Numbered from the stretch's first letter, positions 1-8,850 are shown. The stretch is 64,000 nt of DNA from Desulfofundulus kuznetsovii DSM 6115 (GCF_000214705.1 NC_015573.1:1822911-1886910); one strand, 5' to 3'. Notes: generated by a model from the letters alone, not told the origin. Program-made: numbers and translations.

Positions 1-734
1 TCCGCCCCCTTATATTTGCTGCGCAGGATCACCATGTCGACCCGGCGGTTCAACTGCCGGTGGGCTTCCGAGTCGTTGGGCACCCGGGGCCGGTATTCGC
101 CGTAACCCACGGCGGAAAGACGCTGGGGCGGAAAGTTGGCCGTGCGGATCAATTCCTTTACAACGGCTGTGGCCCGGGCTGTGGATAACTCCCAGTTTGA
201 GGGGAAACGTTCCGTGTTAATGGGTAGATTGTCGGTGTGTCCCTCAATGCGTATGTAGTTGGGGGTTTTCAGCAGCACCGGGGCTACCGCGGCGATGATC
301 TCCCTCGCCCGGGGGGTGAGTTCCGCCGAGCCCAGTTTAAAAAGGACTTCTTCCTGGAAGCTGAGGACGATGCCCCGCTCTTCAATGGTGGCCGAAACCC
401 TGGCCCCCAGGCCCTGTCGCTGTATTGCACGTAAAAGTTCCCGGCGGATATTTTCCATTTCCGCCTGGTCCGCCACATCTTCCCGCGTTTGTGCTTCTGT
501 TTCCGTACCGCTGATCCCCGGAACCACCGAGGGTCCCAGGTTTTCCAGAATAACCCCCCCGCCACCCATGGCTTTACTTAATGATTCGGCCAGCATGCGG
601 AATTTCTTGATATCAACCTGGCTTAAGGAATACATGACAATGAAGAAAATAAGCAGCAGGGTAATCATGTCGGCGTAAGTGATCAGCCATCTTTCCATGC
701 TGCCATAACTGGTTTTGCGACTTCCTTTTTTCAC
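1..734 (-). CDS. motB: MotB-like flagellar stator / OmpA-family protein (3' end outside window)
   Basis: About 244 codons are visible; the C-terminus runs off the left edge. MotB anchors the proton-driven stator to peptidoglycan beside the flagellar rotor. After a short basic N-terminus comes one membrane helix with the motif WLITYADMITLLL, whose Asp is the conserved proton-binding residue of MotB. The C-terminal OmpA-like peptidoglycan-binding domain includes IRIEGHTDNLPIN and ends near NRRVDMVIL. The GTG start at 734 was chosen because AGGAG lies about 10 bases upstream and it keeps the basic lead-in KKGSRKTSYGSMERW. No motA precedes it: 735-917 is non-coding and the next gene is divergent. 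A partner motA could lie outside the window. The family call is firm, but another OmpA/MotB paralogue cannot be excluded. Confidence 0.85.
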   Translation of the reverse strand, partial: MKKGSRKTSYGSMERWLITYADMITLLLIFFIVMYSLSQVDIKKFRMLAESLSKAMGGGGVILENLGPSVVPGISGTETEAQTREDVADQAEMENIRRELLRAIQRQGLGARVSATIEERGIVLSFQEEVLFKLGSAELTPRAREIIAAVAPVLLKTPNYIRIEGHTDNLPINTERFPSNWELSTARATAVVKELIRTANFPPQRLSAVGYGEYRPRVPNDSEAHRQLNRRVDMVILRSKYKGA

Positions 735-851
735 AGCGAAATAAACTCCTTCCTTCCGGGCATACTGTCAAATCACATAACCATTATTCTCCTCGGGTGG
801 AAAACTTCCTTCCCCCGGAATAGTTTTTAATGACAATTTTCTCCCCTTTGT

Positions 852-878
852 TAAGAATGCTGAAAATATTCCGAAAGG
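852..878 (+). promoter_or_regulatory. possible sigma-D-like motility promoter of the first chemotaxis receptor
   Basis: TAAG (852-855), 14 bases, then TCCGAAAG partly matches the sigma-28/SigD pattern (TAAA, about 15 bases, GCCGATAT). It lies 40 bases before a chemotaxis receptor, the usual target of that sigma factor. The match is imperfect, so this is only a suggestion. Confidence 0.25.
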
Positions 879-917
879 TTATATATAAGGAATATTCCTG
901 TACGGACAAGTGGGGGG

Positions 918-2051
918 ATGACAGTGGGCAAATTGCGCCGCCACCTAACATTAATGACCTCCGTCCTGGCCCTGCTGGCTGTGTCCGTCACCCTTTTGGC
1001 CGGGTGGTTGACCCACGGCAACGGACCCGCAACCCTGGCCGGGGCGGCGGCCGGTGTATTGCTGGCCGGAGCCCTGGCGGCCCTTTCCTGTTCTTCTCTG
1101 CAGGCCACAGTGAACATGGTCATCGATAAGACGGATAAAGCCATTGCCGGAGATCTCACCGAACGGATTGAGGAACGCAACTTCGGCTGGGGGGAAATCA
1201 ACCGGCTGGTGACAAATGTCCGCAAGGTCTTGAAAGGGGTACATAAATGGTTCGGGCTGGTACGGGATTACTCCGAGCAGCTGACCACTTCCACCGCCCA
1301 GATCATCTCCGGCACGGAACAAATCAGCACCGGCAGCCAGGAACAGGCCGGGCAGGTGCAAAAACTCCTCCAGGGAATTGAAGATCTGGCCCGCTCGGCC
1401 AGGCAGTCGGCGGAAAAGGCCCGGGAAACGGCGGCCATCGCCCGGGAAACCGACCTGACCGCCCGGAAGGGGGGTGAAGCGGTGGACAGGGTAATCAGTG
1501 GGATGAACCTGATCCATGAAAAAATTCGAACCCTGGATGAAAGCTCCGCCCGCATCGGCCAGTTCGTCCAGCTGATCGAGGATATCGCCGCCCAGACCAA
1601 CCTGCTGGCCCTGAACGCAGCTATTGAAGCGGCCCGGGCCGGGGAACACGGGCGGGGGTTTGCAGTGGTGGCCCAGGAGGTGCGGGAGCTGGCGGAAAAT
1701 TCCGCCCGGTCCACCCGGGAGATTACCCAGCTGGTGGCCGGCATCCAGGGAGCTACCGGTGAAAGTGTGGCGGCAGTGCAACAGGGACTGCAGATTACCG
1801 GGGAAGTGCAGGAGGCCTTCCGGAATATTGTATCTCAGATCGGGCGTACCGTGGAAAGTATCGAAGAACTGGCCTCCGCCGCGCAGAAACAGGCGGCCAG
1901 CACGGAGCAAATGGTGGGCGGGGTGGAAGCCATTGCGGCCGTCGCCGAACAGGCTGCCGCCAGCTGCCAGGAAACGGCCGCCATTACCAGCGAATTATCT
2001 ACCCTGGCCGAAAAGTTAAAGTCCGTGGCGGAAATCTGGAAGTTTAGCTAG
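918..2051 (+). CDS. methyl-accepting chemotaxis protein without an extracytoplasmic sensor domain
   Basis: 377 residues. Two hydrophobic helices (about residues 10-30 and 36-57) are joined by a very short turn, so almost nothing is exposed outside the cell. A HAMP-like stretch (about 58-110) and a long signalling coiled coil follow. The highly conserved hairpin tip ([20 protein letters not shown], then [17 protein letters not shown]) identifies an MCP that contacts CheA/CheW. With no periplasmic ligand domain it may sense membrane or cytoplasmic state, which is inference. ATG 918 has a G-rich ribosome site just upstream. It is divergent from motB, which fits a motility context. No che genes are in the window. 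Confidence 0.93.
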   Translation: MTVGKLRRHLTLMTSVLALLAVSVTLLAGWLTHGNGPATLAGAAAGVLLAGALAALSCSSLQATVNMVIDKTDKAIAGDLTERIEERNFGWGEINRLVTNVRKVLKGVHKWFGLVRDYSEQLTTSTAQIISGTEQISTGSQEQAGQVQKLLQGIEDLARSARQSAEKARETAAIARETDLTARKGGEAVDRVISGMNLIHEKIRTLDESSARIGQFVQLIEDIAAQTNLLALNAAIEAARAGEHGRGFAVVAQEVRELAENSARSTREITQLVAGIQGATGESVAAVQQGLQITGEVQEAFRNIVSQIGRTVESIEELASAAQKQAASTEQMVGGVEAIAAVAEQAAASCQETAAITSELSTLAEKLKSVAEIWKFS

Positions 2052-2103
2052 CGGCTCGGGGTGCGGATACCGTACTGCCGGGCCTGGAATAATGAGGAAA
2101 TAA

Positions 2104-2295
2104 ATGCGGGGACCAAAAGGGTTGGAGGAAACAGGGGCCCTCACCGTCATCCAGACGACCATTGGTAAAGGAACCTTGGAGTTCTGCGGCATTAAAAATG
2201 TCACCTACAAAAACTGTTTTGCAGTACCCACGGTAAGTGACGAAGAAAGGAAAAGGCACCTGGAGGAAATCGCCTCCCTTATCCAACAGCTTTGA
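2104..2295 (+). CDS. small hypothetical protein downstream of a chemotaxis receptor
   Basis: 63 residues with no recognised motif; the C-terminal third is charged and probably helical (ERKRHLEEIASLIQQL). ATG 2104 follows a GAGG-like site. A clear hairpin terminator begins right at the stop codon, which supports this being a real gene transcribed with the receptor 50 bases upstream. The two Cys residues (FCGI and NCFA) have no evident role. Function unknown; could still be chance. Confidence 0.45.
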   Translation: MRGPKGLEETGALTVIQTTIGKGTLEFCGIKNVTYKNCFAVPTVSDEERKRHLEEIASLIQQL

Positions 2296-2336
2296 GCACT
2301 AGCCCTCCGTTTGGCGGGGGGGCTAGTGCGATTTGT
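2296..2336 (+). terminator. hairpin terminator after the first receptor unit
   Basis: A 10-bp perfect stem GCACTAGCCC (2296-2305) / GGGCTAGTGC (2320-2329) with a GC-rich loop, followed by a modest T-rich tail (GATTTGTTATT). Confidence 0.75.
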
Positions 2337-2746
2337 TATTCCCTGATTGAAATCAGGATAATTCCCGGTGCGAATCTTAAAAAAAGAGGATAGCATGGAA
2401 TTATGTAGAATTATGATTTGCGGCAAGGACTTACATTGGGGAAGTATAACATTTTTTCGGATTAATTCCTGGATATTGTTTGTGAAGGGAGGTATTGGAT
2501 ACCCAATGGATGCGTGTTCCTACACTATATATCGGTGAACAACAGGCTTCTAAAAGAATGTGGTATTGCTCTAATTATGTAATTTGTTTTTATTAGTTAT
2601 GCTCCAAATTTATTGCAGAGGGGCTTCGCTCAACCGGTAAAAGCCATAAGAAGAAAAGTAGTCAGGAGATTTTTTTTACAGGTCAGACATGTGATTGTGA
2701 TATCAATCCCTATTTCTCAATCCCTATTTCTTGTGGAGGGATAAAA
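2337..2746. other. AT-rich intergenic region before the second receptor
   Basis: About 400 bases with no convincing gene. It is clearly AT-richer than its surroundings. The only structure seen is a perfect tandem 14-bp repeat, TCAATCCCTATTTC, at 2703-2716 and 2717-2730, just upstream of the ribosome site of the next gene. No riboswitch family was recognised. Confidence 0.5.
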
Positions 2747-4309
2747 ATGCAAATGTCCATGCTGGTACGAACCTGCTTGATGTTTCTGGCGGTTGTGCTG
2801 CTTACCGCCCTGGTAGCCGCAATAGGAATTATAAAAATAAGAGAGGTCAACGGGTATCTGGCGGAAATGAACATTCAGATGGAGCGGGTTATTTCAGCGG
2901 ACAATATGAATAACCTGACAACCAGGTCGGCCGTTGCCGTCAGGAGCTACCTTGCCGAGCCACGGGAAAGCTACCGCCAGGAGTTTATGCAGGTGACCGA
3001 GCAGAACGGCAAGACCGCAGCCGACCTTGCCGCCAAAGCCAGGCGCCAGGAAAACCGGGAATTTGGAGAGAAAATAGCTGCTCTGAACGATCAATACCGG
3101 CGGGCGGTGTTGGAGGAATTCTTCCCCCTGGCCGCTGCGGGGAAAAAGGACGAGGCAGCCCGGCTGCTGGCGGGGCGGCTCGCCAGTTTAGAACAGGAAC
3201 TGACCGGAACAACGAAGGCTTATGCCAAAAAACGACAGGAGGAAATTCAGCAGGTGGAAGCGGCGGCCAGAGAAAGCGCCGCCGGAGCGCAGAAACTTTT
3301 ATTGTCCCTGGCTTTAGCCACCCTCCTTGCGGCGCTGGCAATCGGAATAGCCTTTTCCTTCTGGCTGAATGGCAGGTTTAAAAGGCTGATTAAGCAGGTC
3401 GAAACGGTGGCAAGCGGAGATTTAACGGTGGAGGTAAAGGTGCGGCGCCGCGACGAAATGGCCAGGATTGCCGGTGCCTTCAACGTCATGATCTCCAGCC
3501 TGCGGACGCTGGCGCTGGGGATCAAAGAAAAAAGCAATCTGCTGACCGATTCTGCCCAGGAGCTTTCGGCGGCCAGTCAGCAAGCGGCGGCAAGTGTGGA
3601 AGGGATCGCCGGCACCACTTCTGAAATTGTCGCGGTGGCTGAACAGGCGGCGGCCAGTTCAGAAAGTGCGGCAGAAGCCTCCCGGAACGTGGAGCAGGCG
3701 GCCCTGCAGGGAAACACAGCGGTGCAGGAAGCGGTGCGGAAAATGCACGGAATCAAGGAGACGGTTGATAAAGGAGCCCATGCCGTGCGCCGGCTGGGAG
3801 AGCGTTCGGATAAAATCGGCCAGATTGTGCATGTTATCCGGGGAATTGCCGACCAGACGAATTTGCTGGCTCTAAACGCCGCCATTGAAGCCGCCCGGGC
3901 GGGCGAACACGGGCGCGGGTTTGCCGTAGTGGCAGAAGAGGTGCGCAAGCTGGCTGAGCAGTCGGCGGCAGCGACAAAAGAAATCGGCGAACTGATTGGC
4001 GAAACCCAGCTGGAGATGCAAGAGGCAATTACGGCGATGGAGCTGGGCGCACGGGAAGTGGACAGCGGCGTTCAGGTCGTGGAACAGGCCGGCCAGGCAC
4101 TGATCGAGATTCTCAAACAAATCAAGCACAATGCCGAGCTTGTCGAACATGTGGCGCAGGGTGCCGAGCAATCCAGCAGAGGAGTGCAGAATCTGGCGGA
4201 ATCTGCCGACCAGATCAACAGCATTATCCAGCAAATTGCCGCCCAGGCCCAGGAGCTGGCGAAGGTAAGCGAAGATTTACAACAGATGATTGCGAAACTG
4301 AAACTTTAG
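2747..4309 (+). CDS. methyl-accepting chemotaxis protein with four-helix-bundle-type sensor
   Basis: 520 residues in classic transducer order: membrane helix 1 (about 8-28), a mostly helical extracytoplasmic sensor of about 155 residues resembling 4HB_MCP, membrane helix 2 (about 185-208), HAMP (about 208-262), and a methyl-accepting signalling domain. The hairpin tip reads [20 protein letters not shown] followed by [20 protein letters not shown]. Start ATG 2747 has GGAGGG at good spacing. The ligand cannot be told from the sequence. It shares an operator-free intergenic region with no other gene and is probably monocistronic, ending before tRNA-Val. Confidence 0.95.
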   Translation: MQMSMLVRTCLMFLAVVLLTALVAAIGIIKIREVNGYLAEMNIQMERVISADNMNNLTTRSAVAVRSYLAEPRESYRQEFMQVTEQNGKTAADLAAKARRQENREFGEKIAALNDQYRRAVLEEFFPLAAAGKKDEAARLLAGRLASLEQELTGTTKAYAKKRQEEIQQVEAAARESAAGAQKLLLSLALATLLAALAIGIAFSFWLNGRFKRLIKQVETVASGDLTVEVKVRRRDEMARIAGAFNVMISSLRTLALGIKEKSNLLTDSAQELSAASQQAAASVEGIAGTTSEIVAVAEQAAASSESAAEASRNVEQAALQGNTAVQEAVRKMHGIKETVDKGAHAVRRLGERSDKIGQIVHVIRGIADQTNLLALNAAIEAARAGEHGRGFAVVAEEVRKLAEQSAAATKEIGELIGETQLEMQEAITAMELGAREVDSGVQVVEQAGQALIEILKQIKHNAELVEHVAQGAEQSSRGVQNLAESADQINSIIQQIAAQAQELAKVSEDLQQMIAKLKL

Positions 4310-4330
4310 GCCGTTCCTTGGATAAAGCAA

Positions 4331-4353
4331 AAAGCCCCGTTTTCCGGGGCTCT
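4331..4353 (-). terminator. terminator of tRNA-Val (possibly bidirectional)
   Basis: On the minus strand AGCCCCG-GAAAA-CGGGGCT is followed by TTTTGCTTT. The stem is 4333-4339/4345-4351. It lies between the converging receptor gene and tRNA, and may also end the receptor transcript. Confidence 0.75.
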
Positions 4354-4361
4354 GATTTTCC

Positions 4362-4436
4362 TGGTGGGCACGGCTGGTTTCGAACCAGCGACCTCTTGAA
4401 TGTGAGTCAAGCGCTCTCCCACTGAGCTACGCGCCC
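4362..4436 (-). tRNA. tRNA-Val (anticodon CAC)
   Basis: The minus strand folds as a full cloverleaf: acceptor GGGCGCG/CGTGCCC, D-arm GCTC-AGTGGGA-GAGC, anticodon stem CTTGA/TCAAG around loop CTCACAT (anticodon CAC, reading GTG), T-arm GCTGG-TTCGAAA-CCAGC, discriminator A and an encoded CCA end. No other tRNA is adjacent. Confidence 0.96.
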
Positions 4437-4602
4437 GTTTAACTGCGGGGTAATCCCCTCTGCATGTGTTATTTTAGCACATTTGCCGGCCAGATGCAAG
4501 AGGGAGGGAACCTGTTTTTTCATGCCGTCCGCCAAAGCTCAAAGGCGGCAGCGTTTATTTTCCCGCATTTATTGTGCCCCGGGCAAAACGCATCTGGCAA
4601 CT

Positions 4603-5385
4603 TCAACACTTCTCAATGATGGGATAGCCATTTTCCTTTTTTGCCGCCTTTAACACCGGCACTACCTCGAAGGTGTTCAGGGAAGCGCACCAGTCCAGAT
4701 CGGCTGCCAGCCCCATACTAAAAAGCTTGCGCCCGTGGTGGGAGCGGTTAAAAGCCCGGCGGGGGTTCTCTCGATAGGCTAGAGCCAGGTGCAGGGCAGC
4801 TACGGCGAGGTCGGCCAGATCCAGTGAAGGCGGCTGGTGGTTTGAACAAAGCCAGCCCGGGTCCATCATTTCCACCATCTCCAGCACTACCATTCCCGCT
4901 GCCAGGGTGTCTTCTAGAGAAAACTTCCCCTGCGTGCCGGCGCAAACCAGGGTTACGTCCCTGCCCAGGCGGCAGGCCTTTTGAGCTACAGCCCTGGCAT
5001 TGAGCAGGCTTCCCACCAGCACCGTGTGGGTTCCTTCTATAGTGGCATTCAGGGCCCGGGTGCCGTTGCTGGTGGTAAGGACCAGCACTTTGCCGCCCAC
5101 CACTTCCGGCGGGTATTCCAGGGGGGAGTTGCCGTGGGGAAAGCCGGGGATCTTTTCACCGCCCCGTTCACCTGCCAGCAGTACCGGTGTATTTTCCCCG
5201 GCCAGCCTGGCTGCCACCTCTTGAGCCTCAGCCGTGTCTACCACTGTAACCACGCCGCGGCAGCCGTGGGCTATGGCAGTGACAATGGTGCTGGTGGCCC
5301 GTAATACATCAAAGACCACCGCAGTACACCCGGTAAGTTCGGCCGGAACTATACTTTCGGCGGTGGGAAGAAGGTCGATGTGCAT
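4603..5385 (-). CDS. comB: 2-phosphosulfolactate phosphatase family (ComB)
   Basis: 260 residues, full family length. ComB removes phosphate from 2-phosphosulfolactate to give sulfolactate, the second step of coenzyme M synthesis in methanogens; many Clostridia and Bacilli carry homologues whose product use is less clear. Recognisable family stretches are VVFDVLRATSTIVTA near the N-terminus, LAGERGGEKIPGFPHGNSP, and TTSNGTRAL. ATG 5385 has GGAGGG upstream. The gene stands alone between tRNA-Val and a divergent kinase gene. No comA or comC is in the window, so the pathway context is missing. Confidence 0.88.
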   Translation of the reverse strand: MHIDLLPTAESIVPAELTGCTAVVFDVLRATSTIVTAIAHGCRGVVTVVDTAEAQEVAARLAGENTPVLLAGERGGEKIPGFPHGNSPLEYPPEVVGGKVLVLTTSNGTRALNATIEGTHTVLVGSLLNARAVAQKACRLGRDVTLVCAGTQGKFSLEDTLAAGMVVLEMVEMMDPGWLCSNHQPPSLDLADLAVAALHLALAYRENPRRAFNRSHHGRKLFSMGLAADLDWCASLNTFEVVPVLKAAKKENGYPIIEKC

Positions 5386-5504
5386 GACTAACCCTCCGTT
5401 AGCTTAAGCTCAGAAAGGGGGTTCCCGGGCCAGGGAAATTCGTGTACCGCCTTTGTACGCGGAACTTCCCGGTGGGAAGGGTGGGAATAAGCCGGTACGG
5501 AAAT

Positions 5505-5534
5505 ATTATACCGCTTCCCGTTTTGAAGCGGCAA
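5505..5534 (-). promoter_or_regulatory. sigma-A-like promoter of comB
   Basis: Minus strand TTGCCG, 18 bases, TATAAT (-10 at 5505-5510). The spacer contains a small palindrome (CCGCTTC/GAAGCGG). Confidence 0.55.
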
Positions 5535-5556
5535 GAAAAACGAAGGGTACCTATGT

Positions 5557-5575
5557 ATACAGATATATGCTGTAT
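5557..5575 (+). promoter_or_regulatory. inverted repeat upstream of the UbiB-family gene, possible operator
   Basis: ATACAG (5557-5562), 7 bases, CTGTAT (5570-5575): a symmetric site in the comB/ubiB intergenic region. The factor is unknown; this rests on symmetry alone. Confidence 0.25.
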
Positions 5576-5656
5576 TCCAAAAGGGTTTTAAAAGGCGGTT
5601 GTGGAAAAAATAAGTATTGACCGGCGGCGCCTGCCGGCAGTTCAGGGAGGATAGTC

Positions 5657-7351
5657 ATGCAATTTCACCTGCGCAAAAGGTACAAACATTTTGCCCGCTA
5701 CCGGGAAATAACCAACGTCCTGGTGCGCCACGGTTTCGGTTATCTGGCCCACCAGTTGGGTCTTACCGAGTTCCTGAGCCTTGGCCGCCGGCACAAACTG
5801 GCTCGCCGGCTCTCCGACAAAGGGTCACTCAGGGTTGTGGAACGACCCTCCCCGCCCGAAAGGCTGCGCCAGGCCCTGGAGGAACTGGGCCCAACTTTTA
5901 TCAAGCTGGGGCAGATGCTTTCCACCCGCTCCGATCTACTATCTCCGGAATATATTGCCGAACTGGAAAAGCTCCAGGACCAGGTGCCTCCTTTCTCCTT
6001 CGCCCAGGTACGGGAGCGCATTCAAATGGAGCTGGGAGTGCCCCTGGAAGAAATCTTTGCCCATTTCGAAGCTACCCCCCTGGCCGCCGCTTCCATCGGC
6101 CAGGTCCACCGGGCAAACCTGCGGGACGGCAGGCCGGTGGTGGTCAAGGTTCAGCGGCCGGGTACGGAAAAAATTCTTTTGACGGATATTGAAATCCTTT
6201 ATGACGTGGCCCGGCTGGTGGACAGGCATGGACCCTGGCGGGAGCTTTATCGCTTCGAGGAAATGGTGGAGGAGTTTGAAAAGATCCTGCGGGAAGAGAT
6301 GGACTTTACTGTGGAAGGGCGCCATGCCGATACCTTTCGGCAACATTTCGCCGGGGATAACACCGTCTATTTTCCGGTGGTTTACTGGGATTACACCACC
6401 AGCAAGGTGCTGACCATGGAGTACGTAGAGGGAGTCAAGCTGACCCACCCGGAAGAGTTGGCCCGCGGCGGCTTTGACCGGCGGATGGTGGCCAGGCACC
6501 TGGCCGGCGCCCTGCTGCGGCAGATCCTGCTGCACGGTTTTTTCCACGGCGACCCCCACCCGGGTAACCTAGCCGCCCTGCCCGGTGGAAGGATAGCTTT
6601 TATGGACTTTGGCATTGTGGGGCGCCTGAATGAAGAGATGCGGGAAAAAATAGGCGCTCTGGTTTTGGGGTTGGTCCGGCGCAACACTGCCCAGGTGGTA
6701 CGGGCGGTGGAAGGCCTGGGTGTGGTGCCGCCCCACGTTGACCGGGCCGCCCTGCACCGGGATATCGACGCCCTGAGGGAGAAATATTATGAGATACCCT
6801 TGAGCCGGATCAGCCTGGCTGAATCTTTAGGGGATGTTATGGCAGTGGCCTTTAAATACCGTATCCGGGTTCCCACCCAGTTTACCCTGTTGGTGAAGTC
6901 CCTGGTTACTGCTGAAGGTGTAGTTGCGCAGCTTGACCCGGAATTGAGTATCGTGGAGATTGCCCGTCCCATGGGCAAACAGTTGTTGGCGCGCCGTTTC
7001 AGCCTGCCGGGGATAAAGAGGCTGCTCATGGAACACCTGGAGGATTACCACCAGCTTTTGACCAGGGTGCCCCACCGCCTGGACAGGGTGCTGGACCTGG
7101 CCGCAGGGGGTGAATTAAAAATAAAAGCGGTAAACCCGGACCTGGACCGCATGTTTGGCCAGCTCAACGCCATGGTTAACCGCCTGGTCCTGGGAATCCT
7201 TTTGGGTTCTTTGATCGTGGGTTCTTCTTTGCTGCTGGGGCGGGGTTACACCGTTCTCTGGGGCTTGCCCGTAGCAGAGGCTGCCTTTGTTGTCGGGGGA
7301 GTGCTGGGCGTGGCCCTGATCTTTTCCATTTTACGCTCACGGAAATTTTAG
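5657..7351 (+). CDS. ubiB: ABC1/UbiB family atypical protein kinase-like protein
   Basis: 564 residues. UbiB-family proteins have a protein-kinase-like fold and support quinone/lipid homeostasis; in anaerobic Firmicutes the exact substrate is not established. Seen here: the family N-terminal region FIKLGQMLSTRSDLL (about 75-90), an Ala-rich nucleotide loop AAASIGQVHRA, the lysine strand VVVKVQRPG, the catalytic-loop-like HGDPHPGN, the metal-binding DFG (MDFGIVG), and two hydrophobic helices at the C-terminus (about 510-555). Start ATG 5657 has GGGAGG at good spacing. It is the only plus-strand gene in this neighbourhood. Confidence 0.92.
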   Translation: MQFHLRKRYKHFARYREITNVLVRHGFGYLAHQLGLTEFLSLGRRHKLARRLSDKGSLRVVERPSPPERLRQALEELGPTFIKLGQMLSTRSDLLSPEYIAELEKLQDQVPPFSFAQVRERIQMELGVPLEEIFAHFEATPLAAASIGQVHRANLRDGRPVVVKVQRPGTEKILLTDIEILYDVARLVDRHGPWRELYRFEEMVEEFEKILREEMDFTVEGRHADTFRQHFAGDNTVYFPVVYWDYTTSKVLTMEYVEGVKLTHPEELARGGFDRRMVARHLAGALLRQILLHGFFHGDPHPGNLAALPGGRIAFMDFGIVGRLNEEMREKIGALVLGLVRRNTAQVVRAVEGLGVVPPHVDRAALHRDIDALREKYYEIPLSRISLAESLGDVMAVAFKYRIRVPTQFTLLVKSLVTAEGVVAQLDPELSIVEIARPMGKQLLARRFSLPGIKRLLMEHLEDYHQLLTRVPHRLDRVLDLAAGGELKIKAVNPDLDRMFGQLNAMVNRLVLGILLGSLIVGSSLLLGRGYTVLWGLPVAEAAFVVGGVLGVALIFSILRSRKF

Positions 7352-7362
7352 TCCGCGGTTTT

Positions 7363-7446
7363 TTAAATAATCCCCGGCGGACGCAGGCCCGGGATCATGA
7401 TCACCATCAAGGCCAGAAGCAGTACGAAGAGGATAAATCTATGCAT
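7363..7446 (-). CDS. 27-residue single-span membrane peptide
   Basis: ATG at 7446 is preceded by a perfect GCAGGAGGT site 7 bases away, and the frame stays open for 27 codons to TAA. The product starts MHRFILFVLLLALMVIMIP and ends GLRPPGII: a basic N-terminus, one hydrophobic helix of about 18 residues, and a Gly/Pro-rich tail. This is the look of a small integral membrane protein. It converges on the UbiB-family gene, ending 12 bases from it. Function unknown. The ribosome site and the clean membrane-helix composition are the main arguments that it is translated. Confidence 0.6.
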   Translation of the reverse strand: MHRFILFVLLLALMVIMIPGLRPPGII

Positions 7447-7552
7447 AAAGACACCTCCTGCATCGCGGCTCTGTCATATTTATGATTTTACCCCACAAAT
7501 GTGTAAAAGTTACTACGCTTGTGTTAAAAATTTATTAACTTTTGTTTGCAAA

Positions 7553-7577
7553 AAAAGCCCTGCACCAGGCAGGGCCG
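7553..7577 (-). terminator. terminator of the LysM/SleB-type gene, separated from it by a repeat element
   Basis: Minus strand GCCCTGC-CTGGT-GCAGGGC followed by TTTTTTTGC. It points downstream of the gene ending at 7882, but a 248-bp repeat element now lies between gene and terminator. Confidence 0.75.
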
Positions 7578-7594
7578 ACTTCTTTATGGAAGTT

Positions 7595-7842
7595 CTGAGT
7601 AATCCCCACTTTCCAACTACCCTGTTTTGGCTCCCGCTCGCTCCAGTGAGCCTCGCGGGCCAAACTATTGCTCGGCTCAAAGCTCCGGCAGGCTTCCCGG
7701 CAAATTCGGCATCCTGCCTCAGTTCCGGCCTCGGGCATCCATGCCCTCGGGCCTGCCTTCGCTTTTCGCCTCGCTAAGTTTGGCTGGCCACTCGGCTCAA
7801 GTCGTCGCTACCGAGCCAAAACAGGAGCTGGGGATACTTCAG
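7595..7842 (+). repeat. family-1 inverted-repeat element, copy A (MITE-like)
   Basis: Non-coding 248-bp element whose ends are imperfect inverted repeats (CTGAGTAATCCCCA... / ...TGGGGATACTTCAG), with inner repeats CCTGTTTTGGCTC / GAGCCAAAACAGG. It is flanked by a 9-bp direct repeat with one mismatch (ATGGAAGTT at 7586-7594, ATGTAAGTT at 7843-7851), the mark of transposition. Near-identical copies occur at 37.8, 39.4 and 53.0 kb. It has inserted between the SleB-type gene and its terminator. No transposase is encoded, so it must be moved in trans. Confidence 0.88.
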
Positions 7843-7881
7843 ATGTAAGTTATATAAATCTATCCTTAACTAAGTATTCAA

Positions 7882-8697
7882 CTAGTAAGTAAATGTAAAG
7901 CTGTCCAGAATCACACTTACAGGACGCGATTGCAGCCAGCTGTTCGGCACCCAGGATTCAAAGAAGTAAAGGGCGCCGTTGGTGGGGTCAACCCCGTTGA
8001 GGGCATCCAGCGCAGCCCGTTTGGCTTCCTCGCTGGCCGGACGGTTGATCCAGCCGTTTAATACGGGCTCAAACTGGTAAGATCCAGTTTCGTCCACCTG
8101 GTAAATGACCCCGGGAATGGTATTCGGGAAAATGCCGCTTTTTACGCGGTTCAATACCACTGCTCCTACTGCCACCTTGGTGATGTAGGATTCGGAATCG
8201 GCTTCAGCGGTAATCAACCGTGCCAGAAGGTCAAAGTCGGAACGGCTATAATTAACGGGACCGGAGCTGATGACACCCCGGCTTACCGGCGCCGGGCTTG
8301 TCCCCCAACTATTCGCAGCGGGGATAATCAGTTTCTGTCCCGGGTAGATCGTGTCACTTCCAAGACCGTTGGCTGCTTTTATTGATTGAAAGCTCACGCC
8401 ATAACGCAGGCCAATCAGATAAAGGGTATCCCCTGGCTGTACGGTATATGTAACCGGACTTCTCTTTTCATTCCCTACCGGAATGTAGAGCTGCTGTCCC
8501 GGGTAAATCAGGTCGGTGTAAAGACCGTTGGCCCGGCGCAGGGCATCCACGGTGGTTCCGTAGGCGCGGCTGATCAGGAACAGGGATTCACCGGGGCTGA
8601 CGGTATGGGTGGCCGCAGCTGCAGCACCCACGGGCAGCAACACGAGTGCCGCCACAACTGCCAGAAAGTAGCGGGCGTAAAGCAACAGCCTGTTCAT
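7882..8697 (-). CDS. secreted LysM-LysM-SleB/hydrolase_2 cell-wall hydrolase
   Basis: 271 residues. A signal peptide (about 1-28, ending AAAAA) is followed by two LysM peptidoglycan-binding modules (about 29-75 HTVSPGESLFLISRAYG..., and 83-127 YTVQPGDTLYLIGLRYG...), a Ser/Pro linker, and a C-terminal SleB-type domain (about 155-271) beginning LLARLITAEADSESYITKVAVGAVVLNRV, whose Glu is the probable catalytic residue. This architecture is typical of spore-cortex or vegetative wall lytic enzymes. Start ATG 8697 follows GGAGGAGGG. A c-di-AMP riboswitch leader and a good promoter precede it, linking wall hydrolysis to the c-di-AMP pool. Whether it acts in germination or growth cannot be told. Confidence 0.9.
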   Translation of the reverse strand: MNRLLLYARYFLAVVAALVLLPVGAAAAATHTVSPGESLFLISRAYGTTVDALRRANGLYTDLIYPGQQLYIPVGNEKRSPVTYTVQPGDTLYLIGLRYGVSFQSIKAANGLGSDTIYPGQKLIIPAANSWGTSPAPVSRGVISSGPVNYSRSDFDLLARLITAEADSESYITKVAVGAVVLNRVKSGIFPNTIPGVIYQVDETGSYQFEPVLNGWINRPASEEAKRAALDALNGVDPTNGALYFFESWVPNSWLQSRPVSVILDSFTFTY

Positions 8698-8710
8698 TTT
8701 TCCCTCCTCC

Positions 8711-8850
8711 GGCCTCCGGGGTTAGTTGATGGGTTCGGGTAGAGGGCACCCTACCGCGCGTCTTGTTTTCACCTCCTTAATAACGCGCGGATTCACCCCG
8801 CTCCGGATAAAATTCCCCCGTACCCCGGACTTCCCGGGGATTCGGCCACT
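8711..8850 (-). ncRNA. ydaO/yuaA-type c-di-AMP riboswitch
   Basis: On the minus strand the leader contains the conserved ydaO pieces in order: CCGAATCCCCGGG, GGGGTGAATCC, a GGTAGGGTGCCCTCTACCC hairpin region, and the 3' block ACCCGAACCCATCAACTAAC followed by CCCGGAGGCC. ydaO riboswitches bind c-di-AMP and commonly control wall hydrolases and osmolyte or potassium transport. Here it lies directly upstream of a LysM/SleB hydrolase, which is the expected kind of target. The exact 5' boundary is approximate. Confidence 0.88.

Noticed and set aside
2640-2746. c-di-GMP riboswitch in front of the second chemotaxis receptor
   Set aside because: The conserved GEMM blocks are absent; only a tandem 14-bp repeat is present.
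7590-7850. Several short plus- and minus-strand frames in family-1 elements
   Set aside because: The same frames are not kept between copies A, B, C and D, and the sequence is dominated by inverted repeats.
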